Positions 39,243 to 47,681 of a stretch of DNA of 64,000 nt are shown piece by piece. The notes under the pieces were generated by a model, which saw only the letters and a program-made list of their open reading frames with translations, was not told the DNA's origin and did not search any database. The DNA is from Shewanella sp. KT0246 (GTDB lineage: Bacteria; Pseudomonadota; Gammaproteobacteria; Enterobacterales; Shewanellaceae): contig NZ_BPEV01000001.1 in the NCBI RefSeq assembly GCF_019654955.1, positions 1-64,000 of the forward strand, read 5' to 3'. Both the position numbers and the translations under genes were made by a program. The first letter of the stretch is position 1, and the number at the start of each line of letters is the position of its first letter.

Positions 39243-39803
39243 TTATAAAACCCATTCTTCAACGCTAACATCAGCTCGGTAACTTGATTCGCTGTCTTCA
39301 AGCTTTAATTCAACCAAGATGGTTTCATCTGTCTTTTCAAAAGGGTGGTTGACTGCTCTTTGTATCGTGCGTCCTTCTGCATCAATGCCGGTGAATATTG
39401 CTGTTAATTGATGCTGGCCAGTTTTTAAATTGCCCATATATAATTTTTGAATGCCGCCTTTTTCAAGCGCGCGGCGCTGACGCTGGGTATATAAAAATCC
39501 AGCCACATCTTGGTTATTTATTTTTAGCTCGACGCTATCTAAGGTAAAAAAACGTCCAACATCCACGGAGACAAAGACTGCTATTTGCGTGCTGGCAGGG
39601 AAAAGTAAATCTTCTTCTAAAATAAACAAATCACGATTGAGTTGAATGACCTGGCTTTTAATATCTTCAAGTTCGCTACCAATACTGCTTTGCGCTTGTG
39701 AGGCATCTGCCGCGACGACTGGCGATACTGAGATACATAAGCTCAAAAAGAGCGCGTACAGTGCTCGTTGAGATAAGCTGAAAAATTGTTGTGTTCGTTT
39801 CAT
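39243..39803 (-). CDS. Exported protein, function unknown
   Basis: A 186-residue protein with a clear signal peptide (ALYALFLSLCISVSPVVA^ADA), a short coiled coil (ELEDIKSQVIQLNRDLFIL), and a beta-rich domain (VFVSVDVGRFFTLDSVELKINN, LKTGQHQLTAIFTGID) that looks immunoglobulin- or transthyretin-like in its strand pattern. I do not recognise a named family. AAGG is well placed before the ATG. It lies between the DUF3570 barrel and the large coiled-coil protein, all in one operon. Confidence 0.78.
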   Translation of the reverse strand: MKRTQQFFSLSQRALYALFLSLCISVSPVVAADASQAQSSIGSELEDIKSQVIQLNRDLFILEEDLLFPASTQIAVFVSVDVGRFFTLDSVELKINNQDVAGFLYTQRQRRALEKGGIQKLYMGNLKTGQHQLTAIFTGIDAEGRTIQRAVNHPFEKTDETILVELKLEDSESSYRADVSVEEWVL

Positions 39804-39839
39804 ATTATTGCCTTGGACGCAGCGTTGAGTTGCGTACTA

Positions 39840-40979
39840 CTAAAAATAAATACTGTAAAAAGCACGAATGACATTGGCTGAAAAGCTATAGAATGGCTCA
39901 TTACCGACACCACCTTCAGCGGTAGGATCTCTGAAGTTGCTATAGTCAAAGGTAATGTAATCCCATTGCAGGCTGGCCTCTGAGCGGTTATCTCCAAAGG
40001 ACAGGCTTTCAGGCATTAAATAAGTCACGCCTAAACCTAAGGTTAAGTCATTAAAATCACTAAGCTCTTTATCTCGAGCGAGATAATTCTGGGCATCTTG
40101 ATAAGGGAACAGATCACTATAAAACTCAGCTTGAGTTTGTTGGTAATAGCGCACTTTAAACTCCAGCTCTAAGTAGTCACCAATCGGGTGACGATAGCCA
40201 AGCTCCACATCATTGGCATTGATTTCCCAGCTATCATTAAAGTATCGGTAGTGAAAAAATAGCGCTGCACGATAGGGAAGAAAGTAACTGGCTGACAATT
40301 TACTCGAAAAGGAGTTACGGGTTTCAGGGTACACTTCGGATTGATAGCCTACCCCTGATGGGCTGGTAGTATCGATAAAACGTACTGTTCTATATGGGTT
40401 ATTAAGGTAGCCTTCATCGGCAATTGCTTCAAAATTAAGTTGTGCAGTTAAGTTGCGGGTTAAAATCTGACTGATGCCCGCACGAATTCGATATTGTTGG
40501 CTTTGCTCTTCAAATAGGTCATCACCGTTTCGGCGAATTTCATTGTCACCGTATGACACACCGAGACTAAGATTGGTTAAGTCGCCAAAGGTATCTTGCG
40601 AAACGTTAATACTAAAAGACTGGGCAAGGTAATCGTCTTCGTCACTTTGCCTAGCATTAAACGTCATTAGGGTTTTGTCATTAAGGTATTCAACACCAAT
40701 CTGACCTTCATGACGTTTTTCAGTGTAAGGGCTGGCAGTACTGAGAACGTCCACTGACGCAGAAGAAATACTGTCTAGATAATAATAACCTGTGAAAGCT
40801 AATGACTCGGACGCCTTCTTTCGCAGCAGCACAGAAGGACCGTCAATTTTCATCCCGCCGCCTTCGTAACTATGATAAAGCGCATCGGCTCTATCTGGCT
40901 CTAAAACAGCCGCCCATGATAAGGGGACATTTATGCTAACGAGCAGCAATGTGATTAGCTTACATACTGTAAGGTTCAT
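39840..40979 (-). CDS. DUF3570 family outer-membrane barrel protein
   Basis: After a signal peptide (LITLLLVSINVPLSWA) comes a beta-barrel-like sequence with alternating aromatic strands (LAFTGYYYLDSISSASVDVL, LTLGLGVTYLMPESLSFG). It ends with a strand closing on Phe (AFYSIYF), typical of outer-membrane insertion. The stretch GGGMKIDGPSVLLRKK and the DVLSTASPYTEKR region match DUF3570. I start at ATG 40979, a few bases after the DUF4266 stop; the frame is open to 41054. In many bacteria DUF3570 genes follow a DUF4266 gene and a thioredoxin gene with apbE near, as here. Confidence 0.85.
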   Translation of the reverse strand: MNLTVCKLITLLLVSINVPLSWAAVLEPDRADALYHSYEGGGMKIDGPSVLLRKKASESLAFTGYYYLDSISSASVDVLSTASPYTEKRHEGQIGVEYLNDKTLMTFNARQSDEDDYLAQSFSINVSQDTFGDLTNLSLGVSYGDNEIRRNGDDLFEEQSQQYRIRAGISQILTRNLTAQLNFEAIADEGYLNNPYRTVRFIDTTSPSGVGYQSEVYPETRNSFSSKLSASYFLPYRAALFFHYRYFNDSWEINANDVELGYRHPIGDYLELEFKVRYYQQTQAEFYSDLFPYQDAQNYLARDKELSDFNDLTLGLGVTYLMPESLSFGDNRSEASLQWDYITFDYSNFRDPTAEGGVGNEPFYSFSANVIRAFYSIYF

Positions 40980-40983
40980 TATT

Positions 40984-41232
40984 CTAGTTACAGCCACAAC
41001 CACCGCCTCCCGTACCTTCAGCGCCTCTTGCTGATTCACGCGCTTCAAGCACATGAGCTACATGCATATTGGCAATTGGGTGGCGACCAAAACGCATAAT
41101 AGGGTCGGCTAAGTTTTGGCGCTCGTAAGGTTTTACCCAAGGCTCTATATCAAGACTAGAGCAAGCTGAGAGCGTTAATAATGAGCTTAATCCTGCACTT
41201 AACATGATGAGCTTTGTCATAGAAGACTTCAT
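40984..41232 (-). CDS. DUF4266 family small lipoprotein with C-terminal GGGGCGCN
   Basis: An 82-residue lipoprotein: signal peptide ending in lipobox LSAC (Cys24), the conserved ERQNLADPIMRFGRHP stretch, then a helix and a striking tail of four Gly followed by Cys-Gly-Cys-Asn at the very C-terminus (Cys79, Cys81). These two motifs define DUF4266. Function is unknown. It sits between the TlpA-like thioredoxin and DUF3570 with gaps of only four bases on either side. Inferred: the CGC tail could bind metal or heme, or be a redox or crosslinking site served by the adjacent thioredoxin. Confidence 0.88.
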   Translation of the reverse strand: MKSSMTKLIMLSAGLSSLLTLSACSSLDIEPWVKPYERQNLADPIMRFGRHPIANMHVAHVLEARESARGAEGTGGGGCGCN

Positions 41233-41236
41233 AGCG

Positions 41237-41740
41237 TTACTCTCTGATTAGTTTCTTGATAGCTGCGGCGTACTTTTTCTCATAGCCGTCTTGATAACCT
41301 AAGAAGACGTATCGTACGACACCATCACGATCGACCATCACAGTCGTAGGCATAGCTTTCACATCATAGGTTTCTGAAAGGGAGTTAGTTTCATCAAAAA
41401 AGATAGCAAAGCTTAAATCTAAGTCTGCTAGGAAGTCTTTACCGGCTTGGTTTTCTTGCTCGACATTAATCCCCCAAACTGCGACACCTAAGTCTTGGTA
41501 CTTATCTTGTAATTTTTGCAGTACGGGCATTTCTTTACGACAAGGTCCACACCAAGATGCCCAGAAGTTAATTAAGATAATATTGCCACGCTGCTCAGAC
41601 AGCTTTTGGTTTTCGCCTTGCATATTTTTAAGGGTAAAATCTGGCGCAACTTGCCCGGTTGTCACCGCATTTGCTTGCGCGGTAAGTGCCAGTGTCGCAG
41701 CCAATACTAAGCTTTTAAGGCTCTGATTTAATTTAAACAT
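41237..41740 (-). CDS. TlpA/ResA-type periplasmic thioredoxin
   Basis: An exported thioredoxin-fold protein: signal peptide (LVLAATLALTAQANA), then the TlpA-like domain with active site WCGPC (Cys64, Cys67) in FWASWCGPCRKEM, and the cis-Pro loop KAMPTTVMVDRDG. At 167 residues it is a normal single-domain size. AAAGGATTATTA precedes the ATG. Known relatives reduce apocytochrome c cysteines or other periplasmic disulfides. Here the likely clients are the CxxCH-bearing proteins or the Cys-Gly-Cys tail of the DUF4266 protein encoded next. Confidence 0.9.
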   Translation of the reverse strand: MFKLNQSLKSLVLAATLALTAQANAVTTGQVAPDFTLKNMQGENQKLSEQRGNIILINFWASWCGPCRKEMPVLQKLQDKYQDLGVAVWGINVEQENQAGKDFLADLDLSFAIFFDETNSLSETYDVKAMPTTVMVDRDGVVRYVFLGYQDGYEKKYAAAIKKLIRE

Positions 41741-41790
41741 TAATAATCCTTTATTGTTTTTATTCTGTCTTTCACTGCCTGTTATTGTTC

Positions 41791-41838
41791 GTTACTCAGT
41801 TACTCAGTTACTCAGTTACTCAGTTACTCAGTTACTCA
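41791..41838. repeat. Six tandem copies of an 8-base repeat
   Basis: GTTACTCA is repeated six times without a break between the barrel-protein stop and the thioredoxin start, about 50 bases upstream of the latter. The unit is not a multiple of three and is outside any coding frame, so copy-number change would alter promoter or leader spacing only. Confidence 0.97.
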
Positions 41839-41866
41839 GTTGCGCTATGTAAACAATAACCTCAGG

Positions 41867-42550
41867 TTAAAAGTAAACGGCTATGCCGGTTGCAAAGGTC
41901 AAGTTATGAGTCGTTTTACTTGAGCCAGTGATTTGTGTGTCAAAAATGTAGTCACTCATGGCCAGATCCCAAGCAACCCAATCAGTTAAAAATACTCGAT
42001 AGTTAGCAGTTAAGTTGACAGTAAACTGTTCATCACCAGCAAACTCAGTGCTGCCGCCACCTAATTCAAATGAAAAGACACTGTTGAACACTAAGTCTTC
42101 ACTGAAAAAGATTTCGCCAGGTAGAAAGTTATACCCAATATTCAGCCCGTAATAGCGCATTTCACGTTCTTCATCTGTCAACAGTGGGGCTGTATTAGCT
42201 AGCTTTTCAAAACTGGTATCACCGCCTTCAGCTATGGCGTAACGGGCTTTGACATAAAAGTGTTCACTGATGTGGTAACCTAAATGTGCACTAATCCAAG
42301 GGCTATTTTCGAAGTCTTCAATCGACATTAAGCCGCCTTGTAAACCGATCTCGAAATTTTCGGTATCTAATACATCGTCCAACACTTCACGACGCTCAAC
42401 ATCGGCTTTAACACCAACACTGTTTGGGTTTTCTTGAGCTAAGGCTCCAGCGCTGAAACTGAGCCCTAGTGCCAGCAAGCAATAAGTGAATCGGCTTTTC
42501 AAAGCGGTTTTAGCACGGCTTGTTATTGTTGTTTTCATTGCTACCTTCAT
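41867..42550 (-). CDS. Outer-membrane beta-barrel domain protein
   Basis: A 227-residue protein with a signal peptide (FTYCLLALGLSFSAGALA^QEN), a short acidic linker, and an eight-strand-like barrel (FEIGLQGGLMSIEDF, SAHLGYHISEHFYVKARYAI, YYGLNIGYNFLPGEIFF) ending in Phe (LTFATGIAVYF). It resembles the small barrel proteins (TIGR04565-like, from memory) that occur with AgmX-type proteins. A second ATG four codons in is a possible start. It follows the SH3-barrel gene by 27 bases; both are probably partner channels or anchors in the outer membrane. Confidence 0.84.
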   Translation of the reverse strand: MKVAMKTTITSRAKTALKSRFTYCLLALGLSFSAGALAQENPNSVGVKADVERREVLDDVLDTENFEIGLQGGLMSIEDFENSPWISAHLGYHISEHFYVKARYAIAEGGDTSFEKLANTAPLLTDEEREMRYYGLNIGYNFLPGEIFFSEDLVFNSVFSFELGGGSTEFAGDEQFTVNLTANYRVFLTDWVAWDLAMSDYIFDTQITGSSKTTHNLTFATGIAVYF

Positions 42551-42576
42551 GACGACCTTGGTGTTAATTAATATGT

Positions 42577-43389
42577 TTAGAAAAATACGCTAAAACCGAG
42601 TTGCCAAGATTGCAGTTGCTCATTTTCATCTCGGTCGGTTAATGCCAGAGAAAACTTATATTCAGCCCGTAAAATAAAGTTACGGCCTAAGTGATATTTA
42701 AGGCCTGCTGCCGCACTCATTAAGGTGTTTTCACGTGATTGTGAATCTGCAATAACACTGTGAGGGCTAGTATTAATAATGCCACCGCCAACACCAATAT
42801 ATGGGCTAACTACCCATTCAGGAAAAGGATGGCTAATTAACATGGCTTCGAATAAATCACTGTCAGATATACTGCCAAGTGCTTTACCAGCTGATATTTC
42901 AGCGCTAAATACAGGGGTAAATACATAGCCGAGTTGGATGGTGTAAAGGTTTGCACCTTCAAAATCGCCGTACATTACCCCGGCTTCCCAATCTCGATTA
43001 AGGTATGCATCAGTCCCGAGCTGAGTTTGTTCAACGGCTTGTCCATGTTGACTAAAACCGAACAAATCATCTTCGTGAAACCAACCTTCAACCCCACGTT
43101 TGTCACGCACTTTTATCCAAGCCGTTCGCTTGACTAACACGGTCACTTTTTCACTTTGTTCTACCACATGCACTACAGGATAGCCTGCGCTTGGGCCTGA
43201 ATGTAGCTCGATAAAAGGCACGTCTATGGTCAATGTTGCTGCTGTATTTGTGTCTTGGTATGAATCGACTGTGGTGTCACGTTCAGGAATGGAAGTTGGC
43301 TCAGCCGCAAGGGCATAGCAAGGAAGCATCATTGCCATAGACAATAATATTGGGCTTAACCACTTCATGGTAAATGGATAATTAAACAT
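42577..43389 (-). CDS. SH3-domain plus outer-membrane beta-barrel protein
   Basis: A signal peptide (PILLSMAMMLPCYALA) is followed by a bacterial SH3 domain (residues ~50-112: FIELHSGPSAGYPVVHVV and VRDKRGVEGWFHEDDL), then a barrel domain of about 150 residues ending LGFSVFF. Family knowledge: SH3b domains often bind peptidoglycan peptides, so this protein could tie the outer membrane to the wall. AAGGAAACC lies before the ATG. It is related in its barrel half to the next gene, pointing to an old duplication. Confidence 0.86.
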   Translation of the reverse strand: MFNYPFTMKWLSPILLSMAMMLPCYALAAEPTSIPERDTTVDSYQDTNTAATLTIDVPFIELHSGPSAGYPVVHVVEQSEKVTVLVKRTAWIKVRDKRGVEGWFHEDDLFGFSQHGQAVEQTQLGTDAYLNRDWEAGVMYGDFEGANLYTIQLGYVFTPVFSAEISAGKALGSISDSDLFEAMLISHPFPEWVVSPYIGVGGGIINTSPHSVIADSQSRENTLMSAAAGLKYHLGRNFILRAEYKFSLALTDRDENEQLQSWQLGFSVFF

Positions 43390-43441
43390 GGTTTCCTTGT
43401 TGTAACATCATCATTCCTTTATGTGCTGTTGTCAGTGTTTA

Positions 43442-46153
43442 CTACTCTTGTGTATAAAAAGGGGTGTTGTAATACTGCGCCCCAATATCTATCCACTCAG
43501 CGATTAATTTAAGTTCGTCGGCAGACAGCATGTTTTGATGAGTGACATCATTCATGGTGTCAAAAAAGTTGCTGCTAGCGCTTGCGCCGTTAGTTGACAT
43601 GATGGCTGGCACATTTACTGTCGTCATAACCGGAATTGGGTTACCTTCAGCATCAAGAATAAGCTCACCTTCGCTATCAACTTGATAGACAATATTGCCA
43701 TCAGCGTCGAGAACCACGACTAAGCGATCGACGATAATGCCATCAATGTCTTCTTGTTCGACATCATTGAAAAACAATTCACGATAGCTAGTAAAATGTG
43801 CTGGTTGGTCAGTGGACGGCGTTGCTACTAATTCAAGTTGCCCAGCTGGTACTTGGGCAAGGTTATTGTCATCAACAATGCTATGGCAGCCAGTGCAGGT
43901 GTTATCTGCAAGAACAGCTAAGGTCGTTTCATTTATTGCAAGGCGCTGCAAATCCCACAATGGTTGTATATGTTCTTCATAATTAATCTGAATTCGGCAA
44001 TAAGCATTCCAATTGTTAAAGCACTCACTACCATTTGGCGCTGGTGTAGCAAGGTTTTGGTAGGAATAATCTGTACTGGGATTAACCGTAGACAATGCGG
44101 GGTTGGTCCAGCGATCTTCGTAGGTTAAGTTAGCCGATAACTCGGCGATACCATTAACCATCGCATCAGCTTGAGCCATGGTTTGCCCTTGAGTGGGAAT
44201 GATGTTTTGTGTGGCGTTTGTAAAAGCAGCGCCGCCCGTTGCTCCGGGGTTAATTGATTCAGCTTGCGCATCATAACGGCCGTGGGGTAATTGACTGTTT
44301 GCAGTATGACAGCCTTTACATTGTAGTGTTTCACCCGGCTTTAAACTAATCCATTGGCTATGACGGCCACCAATACGTTGACCAGATGCATCCAATACGC
44401 TGATAGCCAAAGGAACATTAGCTGGGACTTTAATTTTTACAGAGCCATCAGGTTGTATTGGCGTGTAACCAATAATTTCACGCATTAGCTGATTGCGACT
44501 ACGACCAAAATCTGTATTAGGAATATCTCTGACTTCATCTGATGGCATAGGCACGCCACGAACTACTTTCAAAAAACGTGCAGGTAGCTCAGTTGCACGT
44601 GTTTGGGTTGGATCGCTGAGTTGGCTAATCCCGCCTAAATTGGCACTACTGTCTTGACCGTCAAAGTCATACACACTGCGAATATCAATGGCTGCTGCCA
44701 GCTCTTCGTGTAGTTGCGCATCAAGTTCATTGCCGATCACTTTATTGGCTATAAATGTTTTTGGCTGTGAACTCGGTTGCATGACTAAGGCTTCAGTAAT
44801 CACTTTTCCTTCTTCACTATCAGCGACTAATTGCTGAGTTCCATCGGCATCATTTAATAGCCAAAGCTCGTACAAGGGATCGGCAAGTTCTAGTGTGGGA
44901 TCCAATAACTGTTCATCAGTTAGCTGCCCGCAAGCACGAATTTGCTCTTCAATCACGACACGGCATAAATCCCAACTTAATAAATAGCGCTGACTATTAT
45001 CAGGTAGTGGCGTTAAATGGGTTAATCGTCCAGAAGGAGAAAGGTTATCTGAGAAGTTAAAATTAAACTCGAAACTGAATGCTAAATCGTTAATGGCACT
45101 ATCGTTAGCACCAGACGCAAAGGTTGGCTGTTGGTTATCAGTAAACTCTTCGATATTAATCACCACAGGGCGCTTTTGGTAGCTGGTTTCGTCTTGTGAA
45201 GAGAGTAAAAGTAAGATCTCACCATTCGGCAGCTGTTGTGGTTTAACAAATTCGATGAGTTCATCTTGCTGATCGAAGGCTATTTGATGTGAATGCCAGC
45301 CAAACATCAACTGATTATCGGTGCCATCAGGGTTCATTTCATACAGGTTTATGCCCTTATTGCCGCCCATATTATCCCAGCGACTGTACAAAATTTTACC
45401 GCTTTGCAGCACTAATGGGTGTGTGTCGTGGCTTAAATTAAAACTCAATTGCTCTATACCGCTACCATCGGCATTCATCACATGAATATTGAAGGTTTCA
45501 TTATCTCGGCTTTCATCTAGGGCGGTGTATTGGGGCTTACCTTCATCTAATAAAATCGCTCTAGATAAACGCTGGCGAGTCGAAGCAAAAATGATGCGGC
45601 CGTCAGGTAAAAACGATGCCATGAGATCGTCACCTTGCTCAGCAGTGGTATCGCTGACAATCACTCGTTCAAGAGTTTGTGTTGCAAGTTGATAACGCCA
45701 AATATTCCAACTCGGTTGGTCCATTTCATCCGCATCTTCAATTTCAGGCGCTCGAATTGACACTAAAAATTGTTGGCCATCATCTGAAACTGACAAATCT
45801 CGAATATCAATAGCCTGGATGGTGTCAGCAGGTGCATCTTCTGGCAGTAAATCAGCAAATAACTGGGCTGATATGTTAGTAACAGGGGAGTCGCTAAAGG
45901 CATTTCGTTTGACGAAAAGCTGCGCGCCGGGATTAAACTGAGCAGGGTGGCGAGAATCAAAACTGGCAGATTGAGCACCTTCATCGCCATCTAAAGCGAC
46001 AAGATCTCGTTGAATATAAATAACAGGGTATTCAACTAAAACAGGATCAGCTTGCTCATCCTTAATGGCTGTATCGGTATTACATCCTGTAAGATAAAAG
46101 AAGGCCAGAATGACATAGACGTACTTCCCTGCATAGCCCCAAATTGGCCTCAT
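43442..46153 (-). CDS. Diheme HzsA-related lipoprotein with PD40-type repeats
   Basis: A 903-residue lipoprotein (lipobox LTGC near residue 24). The N-terminal half has beta-propeller-like PD40 blades (LPDGRIIFASTRQ, MNADGSGIEQLSFN, LQSGKILYSRWDNMGG). The C-terminal half carries two c-type heme sites, CKGCH (612-616) and CTGCH (753-757). The overall order recalls the alpha subunit of hydrazine synthase and the wider HzsA-related family, which also occurs in bacteria with no anammox. AAGGG precedes the ATG. It is the first gene of the 15-gene minus-strand operon. The reaction is unknown. Confidence 0.82.
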   Translation of the reverse strand: MRPIWGYAGKYVYVILAFFYLTGCNTDTAIKDEQADPVLVEYPVIYIQRDLVALDGDEGAQSASFDSRHPAQFNPGAQLFVKRNAFSDSPVTNISAQLFADLLPEDAPADTIQAIDIRDLSVSDDGQQFLVSIRAPEIEDADEMDQPSWNIWRYQLATQTLERVIVSDTTAEQGDDLMASFLPDGRIIFASTRQRLSRAILLDEGKPQYTALDESRDNETFNIHVMNADGSGIEQLSFNLSHDTHPLVLQSGKILYSRWDNMGGNKGINLYEMNPDGTDNQLMFGWHSHQIAFDQQDELIEFVKPQQLPNGEILLLLSSQDETSYQKRPVVINIEEFTDNQQPTFASGANDSAINDLAFSFEFNFNFSDNLSPSGRLTHLTPLPDNSQRYLLSWDLCRVVIEEQIRACGQLTDEQLLDPTLELADPLYELWLLNDADGTQQLVADSEEGKVITEALVMQPSSQPKTFIANKVIGNELDAQLHEELAAAIDIRSVYDFDGQDSSANLGGISQLSDPTQTRATELPARFLKVVRGVPMPSDEVRDIPNTDFGRSRNQLMREIIGYTPIQPDGSVKIKVPANVPLAISVLDASGQRIGGRHSQWISLKPGETLQCKGCHTANSQLPHGRYDAQAESINPGATGGAAFTNATQNIIPTQGQTMAQADAMVNGIAELSANLTYEDRWTNPALSTVNPSTDYSYQNLATPAPNGSECFNNWNAYCRIQINYEEHIQPLWDLQRLAINETTLAVLADNTCTGCHSIVDDNNLAQVPAGQLELVATPSTDQPAHFTSYRELFFNDVEQEDIDGIIVDRLVVVLDADGNIVYQVDSEGELILDAEGNPIPVMTTVNVPAIMSTNGASASSNFFDTMNDVTHQNMLSADELKLIAEWIDIGAQYYNTPFYTQE

Positions 46154-46407
46154 TTATTACCCTTAATACGTAATTGTTATTATTGTTATCGTTACATAGT
46201 AAAAATGTAATAATTCTTGACATTATTGCCGCCTAGTCCCAGTGTTTCAATACTTTTTTAGCAAAAATTATTTTGCCAAGTAAAAAATAAAGTTAACAAA
46301 ATAAAAACAATAAGCTTTATGATTTTAGAATACTCGATCATTGTCTGCGTTTTTATCTTATTGCTACTAAAGCAATTGTTAGCTAAGAACAAAGACAAGG
46401 AGACTGT
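46154..46407. promoter_or_regulatory. Divergent control region of the redox/envelope locus
   Basis: This 254-base AT-rich gap separates the minus-strand HzsA-like operon and the plus-strand cytochrome operon. It holds an inverted repeat TTACAT-N7-ATGTAA (46192-46210) that could be an operator, a consensus -35 TTGACA at 46217-46222 without a good -10, and GCAAAAATTATTTTGC (46261-46276). No gene is seen. AAGGAG at 46397-46402 is the binding site of the plus-strand gene. Confidence 0.5.
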
Positions 46408-47679
46408 ATGAAGTTGCAACTTTATACGCTTAAAAGTCGGCATTTTTTGAATGGAATTAATGTAATCCAGCTTAAAGTTCAACAAGGTATTACTCTGCTT
46501 TTGTTGTCATGCTTGACTGTTTTTTCAGCAAACACCTCTGCTGGTACATTAGAGCAAGCCAAACAGTTACATGACAGAATCGCTGGTGTCCCAGCGTCAG
46601 AACAAACACTCAATGAGATGTCTGTATTGCTCAGTGACAGTAAGCCAATTGAAGCGGCTTACATAGCAATGGAAAACCCCGCTTTTTATTCGACTACGCT
46701 TAAATTATTTGCCACTCCATGGACCAATATTGACCAAGATAGCTTTGCGCCATTAAATGATTACAGCGCTACTGTGATTGGTGCGGTTCGAGATGATGTG
46801 GATTTTAGGCAGTTACTCCAAGCTGATATGGTTTATGTGGGCGATAATAGTCTAAACCTTCCCGCTTATAGCACCCGTGATAATGCTCATTATCAGGCGC
46901 TTGAAGATCAATTCATTGATTTAAAGTCAGGCCTAGAGCGAACCAGTCAATCCAGTGTTAACGGCTTACCTAGCGATGCAACAGCCGGGGTGCTTACAAG
47001 TCGCGCCGCGGCAAAAGCATTTTTCTATTTAGGCACTAACAGAGCGATGGTGCGCTTTACCTTGATGAATCACCTTTGTAGTGATTTAGAGCCTTTAAAA
47101 GATAATACTCGCTCGCCAGACAGAATTCGCCAAGATGTGAGCCGCAGCCCTGGTGGTGATAGCCGGTTATTTATCAATAACTGTTTGGCTTGCCATAGTG
47201 GAATGGATCCCCTTGCTCAAGGGTTTGCATATTATCAATATGACTTTGATGTTGAGAGCGACCCTGATGGTGATAGTGGGGCAATTACCTATAACCAAAG
47301 CGGTCAAATAGATCCTGACACTGGCATCAGAGTACAGGGGAAATACCATATTAACTCCACCAGTTTCCCCTATGGTTACGTGACAGAAGACGATGAATGG
47401 CAAAATTATTGGCGTGAAGGTGTTAACCAAAAGCTTGGGTGGGACGAATCACTCAATGGTAAAGGTTTTGGGGCTAAATCATTAGGCCAAGAGTTTGCTA
47501 ACAGCCAAGCATTTGCCCAATGCCAAGTTAAAAAAGTATTTAAAACCGTATGTTTAAGAGATGCAGAGTCAACTGAAGACATTAATCAGATTGCTGCTAC
47601 AACTGCATCTTTTCAACAAAACTCATATCAACTCAAGCGTGTGTTTGCTGAAGTTGGCAATTATTGTATGGGAGAATAA
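46408..47679 (+). CDS. Exported single-heme cytochrome-like protein, function unknown
   Basis: A 423-residue protein with an N-terminal signal peptide (ITLLLLSCLTVFSANTSA^GTL). One heme c motif CLACH (259-263) lies in FINNCLACHSGMDPLAQGF, a context resembling domains of cytochrome-like proteins (DUF1588 and relatives) where the motif is followed by MDPLA. Upstream, FYLGTNRAMVRFTLMNHLC is a second recognisable block. AAGGAG fixes the ATG. It is the first gene of the plus-strand operon, with the LamG cytochrome starting just after its stop. Probably periplasmic or surface located. Confidence 0.78.
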   Translation: MKLQLYTLKSRHFLNGINVIQLKVQQGITLLLLSCLTVFSANTSAGTLEQAKQLHDRIAGVPASEQTLNEMSVLLSDSKPIEAAYIAMENPAFYSTTLKLFATPWTNIDQDSFAPLNDYSATVIGAVRDDVDFRQLLQADMVYVGDNSLNLPAYSTRDNAHYQALEDQFIDLKSGLERTSQSSVNGLPSDATAGVLTSRAAAKAFFYLGTNRAMVRFTLMNHLCSDLEPLKDNTRSPDRIRQDVSRSPGGDSRLFINNCLACHSGMDPLAQGFAYYQYDFDVESDPDGDSGAITYNQSGQIDPDTGIRVQGKYHINSTSFPYGYVTEDDEWQNYWREGVNQKLGWDESLNGKGFGAKSLGQEFANSQAFAQCQVKKVFKTVCLRDAESTEDINQIAATTASFQQNSYQLKRVFAEVGNYCMGE

Positions 47680-47681
47680 CG

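Noticed and set aside
46258..46485. Minus-strand frame in the divergent control region
   Set aside because: It overlaps the secure start of the plus-strand cytochrome and has no binding site.
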